Under the pieces are notes generated by a model, which was not told the origin of the DNA, searched no databases, and was given only the letters and a program-made list of their open reading frames with translations. Source: JAASSS01 sp021767745 (GTDB taxonomy: Bacteria > Pseudomonadota > Gammaproteobacteria > UBA5335). From it: 14,325 nt of DNA. Each line of letters begins with the position of its first letter. The stretch's first letter is position 1. The position numbers were made by a program, and so were the translations under genes. Shown here piece after piece: positions 12,762-14,325 of this stretch. The stretch is taken from NCBI GenBank assembly GCA_034189165.1, contig JAXHVN010000042.1, forward strand, positions 1 through 14,325, given 5' to 3'.

Positions 12762-14198
12762 ATGACCATCCGCCGTGTCCGCATCGCCATCGTCGGCGCC
12801 GGCAGCGCCGGGCTCACGGCGATGAAGACCATCCGCCGGGTGACGGACGACTTCCTGCTGATCGACCGCGGACCGCTCGGCACCACCTGCGCCCGGGTGG
12901 GCTGCATGCCGTCCAAGGCGCTGCTGATCGTCGCCGCCGACTACCATCGCCGCCACCACATGGCCCGTGGCGGCATCCTCGGCACCGACGCACTGCGCGC
13001 CGACCTGCCGGCGGTGATGGCGCATGTGCGCCGGCTGCGGGACCGCTTCGCCGCCGGCCCGGCCGAGACCGCGCGCGAGTTGGGCGAGCGCTTCCTCTGC
13101 GGCGAGGCCCGGCTGCTCGGCCCGGACCGGCTGCAGGTCGGCGAGCAGATCATCGAGGCGCAGCAGATCATCCTCGCCACCGGCAGCCGCCCGCGTATCC
13201 CGGATGCCTGGCAGCCCTACCGCGAGTACCTGCTGACCAGCGACACGCTGTTCGAACAGCCGGACCTGCCCGCCCGGCTGGCGGTCGTGGGACTCGGCGG
13301 CATCGGCGTCGAGCTCGGCCAGGCGCTGGCGCGACTGGGCTGCGAAGTGCACGCCTTCGGCCATCGGCCCGAACTCGCGGGGCTCACCCACCCGGATGTC
13401 GCCACCGCCGCGCGCTCGCTGCTCGGCGAGTCCCTGCAGCTGCACCTGGGTGCCAGGGTCGAGCCAGTCGCGGCAGGCCCTGACGGCCTGACGCTGCGGG
13501 CCGGCGACGCCGAGGTCACCGTGGACGCGGCGCTACTGGCCATCGGCCGCACGCCGAACCTCGAACCGCTGCAGCTGGAGGCGGCCGGACTGGCGCTGGA
13601 TGCGCACGGCCTGCCGGGCGGGTTCGACCCGATCACGCTGCGCGTGGACCACACGCCCATCCTGCTGGCCGGCGACGTCAACGGCGTGCGCCCGCTGCTG
13701 CACGAGGCCTCGGACGAGGGGCGCATCGCCGCGCACCAGGCGCTGGGCGAGCTGCTGCCCTTCGCCCGGCGGGTGCCGCTGTCGATCTTCTTCTGCGACC
13801 CGAATATCGCCCGCATCGGCGAGGACTGGCAGACGCTGGCAAAGGAAGATGTGATCGTCTGCGGCACCGACTACGCCAGGCAGGGCCGGGCGATCATGGA
13901 AGGCACCGAGGGCGGGCTGCTGCGGGTGATGGTGTGCCGGCGCAATGCCTGCCTGCGCGGCGTGGAAATGATCGCCCCGGAGGCCAGCCATCTGGCGCAT
14001 TCGCTGGCCTGGATGATGCAGGCCAAGATCCCGATCCACGAGATCCTGCAGATGCCTTTCTATCACCCGACGCTGGAGGAAGGCCTGCGCAGCGCGCTGC
14101 AGGGCGCGCGCCGCCAGCTCGAATCCAGCGGCCGGGTGCCGCATCTGCCACTGGCGCAGGACGCGGCGGACTGGACCCTCGGCGCCGGCCCGAGCTGA
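12762..14198 (+). CDS. Dihydrolipoamide dehydrogenase-like FAD disulfide oxidoreductase
   Basis: A 478-residue class I pyridine nucleotide-disulfide oxidoreductase. The FAD site is IAIVGAGSAGL (8-18). The redox-active pair is C43-A-R-V-G-C48 in GTTCARVGCMPSK. ATGSRPRIP marks the second FAD contact, GLGGIGVELG (about 177-186) binds the nicotinamide cofactor, and LLAGDVNGV is the second FAD aspartate motif. The C-terminal H435-P-T-x-x-E440 is the proton-relay pair shared with lipoamide and mercuric reductases. There is no lipoyl domain and no 2-oxoacid dehydrogenase gene nearby, so a role as E3 of a complex is not shown. It could be a stand-alone NAD(P)H-dependent disulfide or quinone reductase. 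After the second glycine motif the sequence reads HAFGHRPELAGL, without the acidic residue typical of NAD-specific E3. AAGGAG 5 bases upstream fixes the start. Confidence 0.85.
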   Translation: MTIRRVRIAIVGAGSAGLTAMKTIRRVTDDFLLIDRGPLGTTCARVGCMPSKALLIVAADYHRRHHMARGGILGTDALRADLPAVMAHVRRLRDRFAAGPAETARELGERFLCGEARLLGPDRLQVGEQIIEAQQIILATGSRPRIPDAWQPYREYLLTSDTLFEQPDLPARLAVVGLGGIGVELGQALARLGCEVHAFGHRPELAGLTHPDVATAARSLLGESLQLHLGARVEPVAAGPDGLTLRAGDAEVTVDAALLAIGRTPNLEPLQLEAAGLALDAHGLPGGFDPITLRVDHTPILLAGDVNGVRPLLHEASDEGRIAAHQALGELLPFARRVPLSIFFCDPNIARIGEDWQTLAKEDVIVCGTDYARQGRAIMEGTEGGLLRVMVCRRNACLRGVEMIAPEASHLAHSLAWMMQAKIPIHEILQMPFYHPTLEEGLRSALQGARRQLESSGRVPHLPLAQDAADWTLGAGPS

Positions 14199-14207
14199 CT
14201 GCCGGCG

Positions 14208-14325
14208 CTAGGCCGACAGCAGCCGCAGCGCCCACTCCAGCGCCCCGCGCACCCGCGGGCCGAGCAACGCCCGGGCCTGCTCGGCGGCGACCCAGCGCAG
14301 CTCGTGATGCTCATAGCGGCCGGTC
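14208..14325 (-). CDS. C-terminal end of a probable NUDIX hydrolase (5' part outside window)
   Basis: On the minus strand a frame open from the window edge ends at TAG (14210-14208) and gives 38 residues. They begin TGRYEHHELRWVAAEQARAL and end in EWALRLLSA. The EHHELRWV-xxEQARALL pattern is typical of the last strand and helix of NUDIX pyrophosphohydrolases such as the NudB group. The Nudix box itself would lie outside the window, so neither the activity nor the exact family can be verified. It converges on the flavoprotein gene with a 9-bp gap and without a visible terminator. Confidence 0.55.
   Translation of the reverse strand, partial: TGRYEHHELRWVAAEQARALLGPRVRGALEWALRLLSA

Noticed and set aside
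1..14325. CRISPR array, tRNA/rRNA gene, insertion sequence, attachment site or toxin-antitoxin pair
   Set aside because: No regularly spaced repeats, cloverleaf-like sequence, transposase motif or terminal repeats were seen on either strand.

Overview
The window is GC-rich, densely coding DNA. Gene families and order point to a Gammaproteobacterium, probably an aerobic, hydrocarbon-using or environmental lineage. Species cannot be named from the sequence. Eleven genes are visible; those at both ends are cut by the window. Many long open frames lie antisense to these genes and are by-products of GC-rich codon use.

Region 1 (1-2293, minus strand): a two-gene unit. A GNAT acetyltransferase fused to a C39-like cysteine peptidase is followed, with a TGATG stop/start overlap, by a RimK-family ATP-grasp ligase that runs off the left edge. 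It looks like a coupled peptide-modifying pair of unknown substrate. The divergent intergenic region (2294-2515) carries a 12-bp-stem hairpin touching a perfect 14-bp palindrome.

Region 2 (2516-5846, plus strand): a metallo-beta-lactamase-fold exonuclease and an ATP-dependent DNA ligase, 3 bp apart, form the core of the bacterial ligase-associated DNA repair module. They are followed by a small exported protein that resembles a trypsin-fold protease without its catalytic serine.

Region 3 (5865-7916): a hemerythrin-domain protein (minus) and an AlkB-type membrane diiron hydroxylase (plus) diverge from an AT-rich control region (about 44% GC at 6421-6540). That region holds a sigma70-like promoter, an inverted repeat and a leader hairpin. 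A strong bidirectional terminator closes the region.

Region 4 (7938-12653, minus strand): transcribed from right to left, these are NADP-type glutamate dehydrogenase, UDP-glucuronate decarboxylase, a kinase-fold protein that appears to have lost its catalytic residues, and a Tat-exported PhoX/DUF839 protein. Spacing allows one operon. The PhoX-like gene has a leader repeat able to mask its ribosome binding site.

Region 5 (12762-14325): a stand-alone dihydrolipoamide-dehydrogenase-like flavoprotein (plus) diverges from gdhA. The last 118 bases hold the C-terminal end of a probable NUDIX hydrolase (minus). No tRNA, rRNA, CRISPR array, insertion sequence or phage gene was seen.
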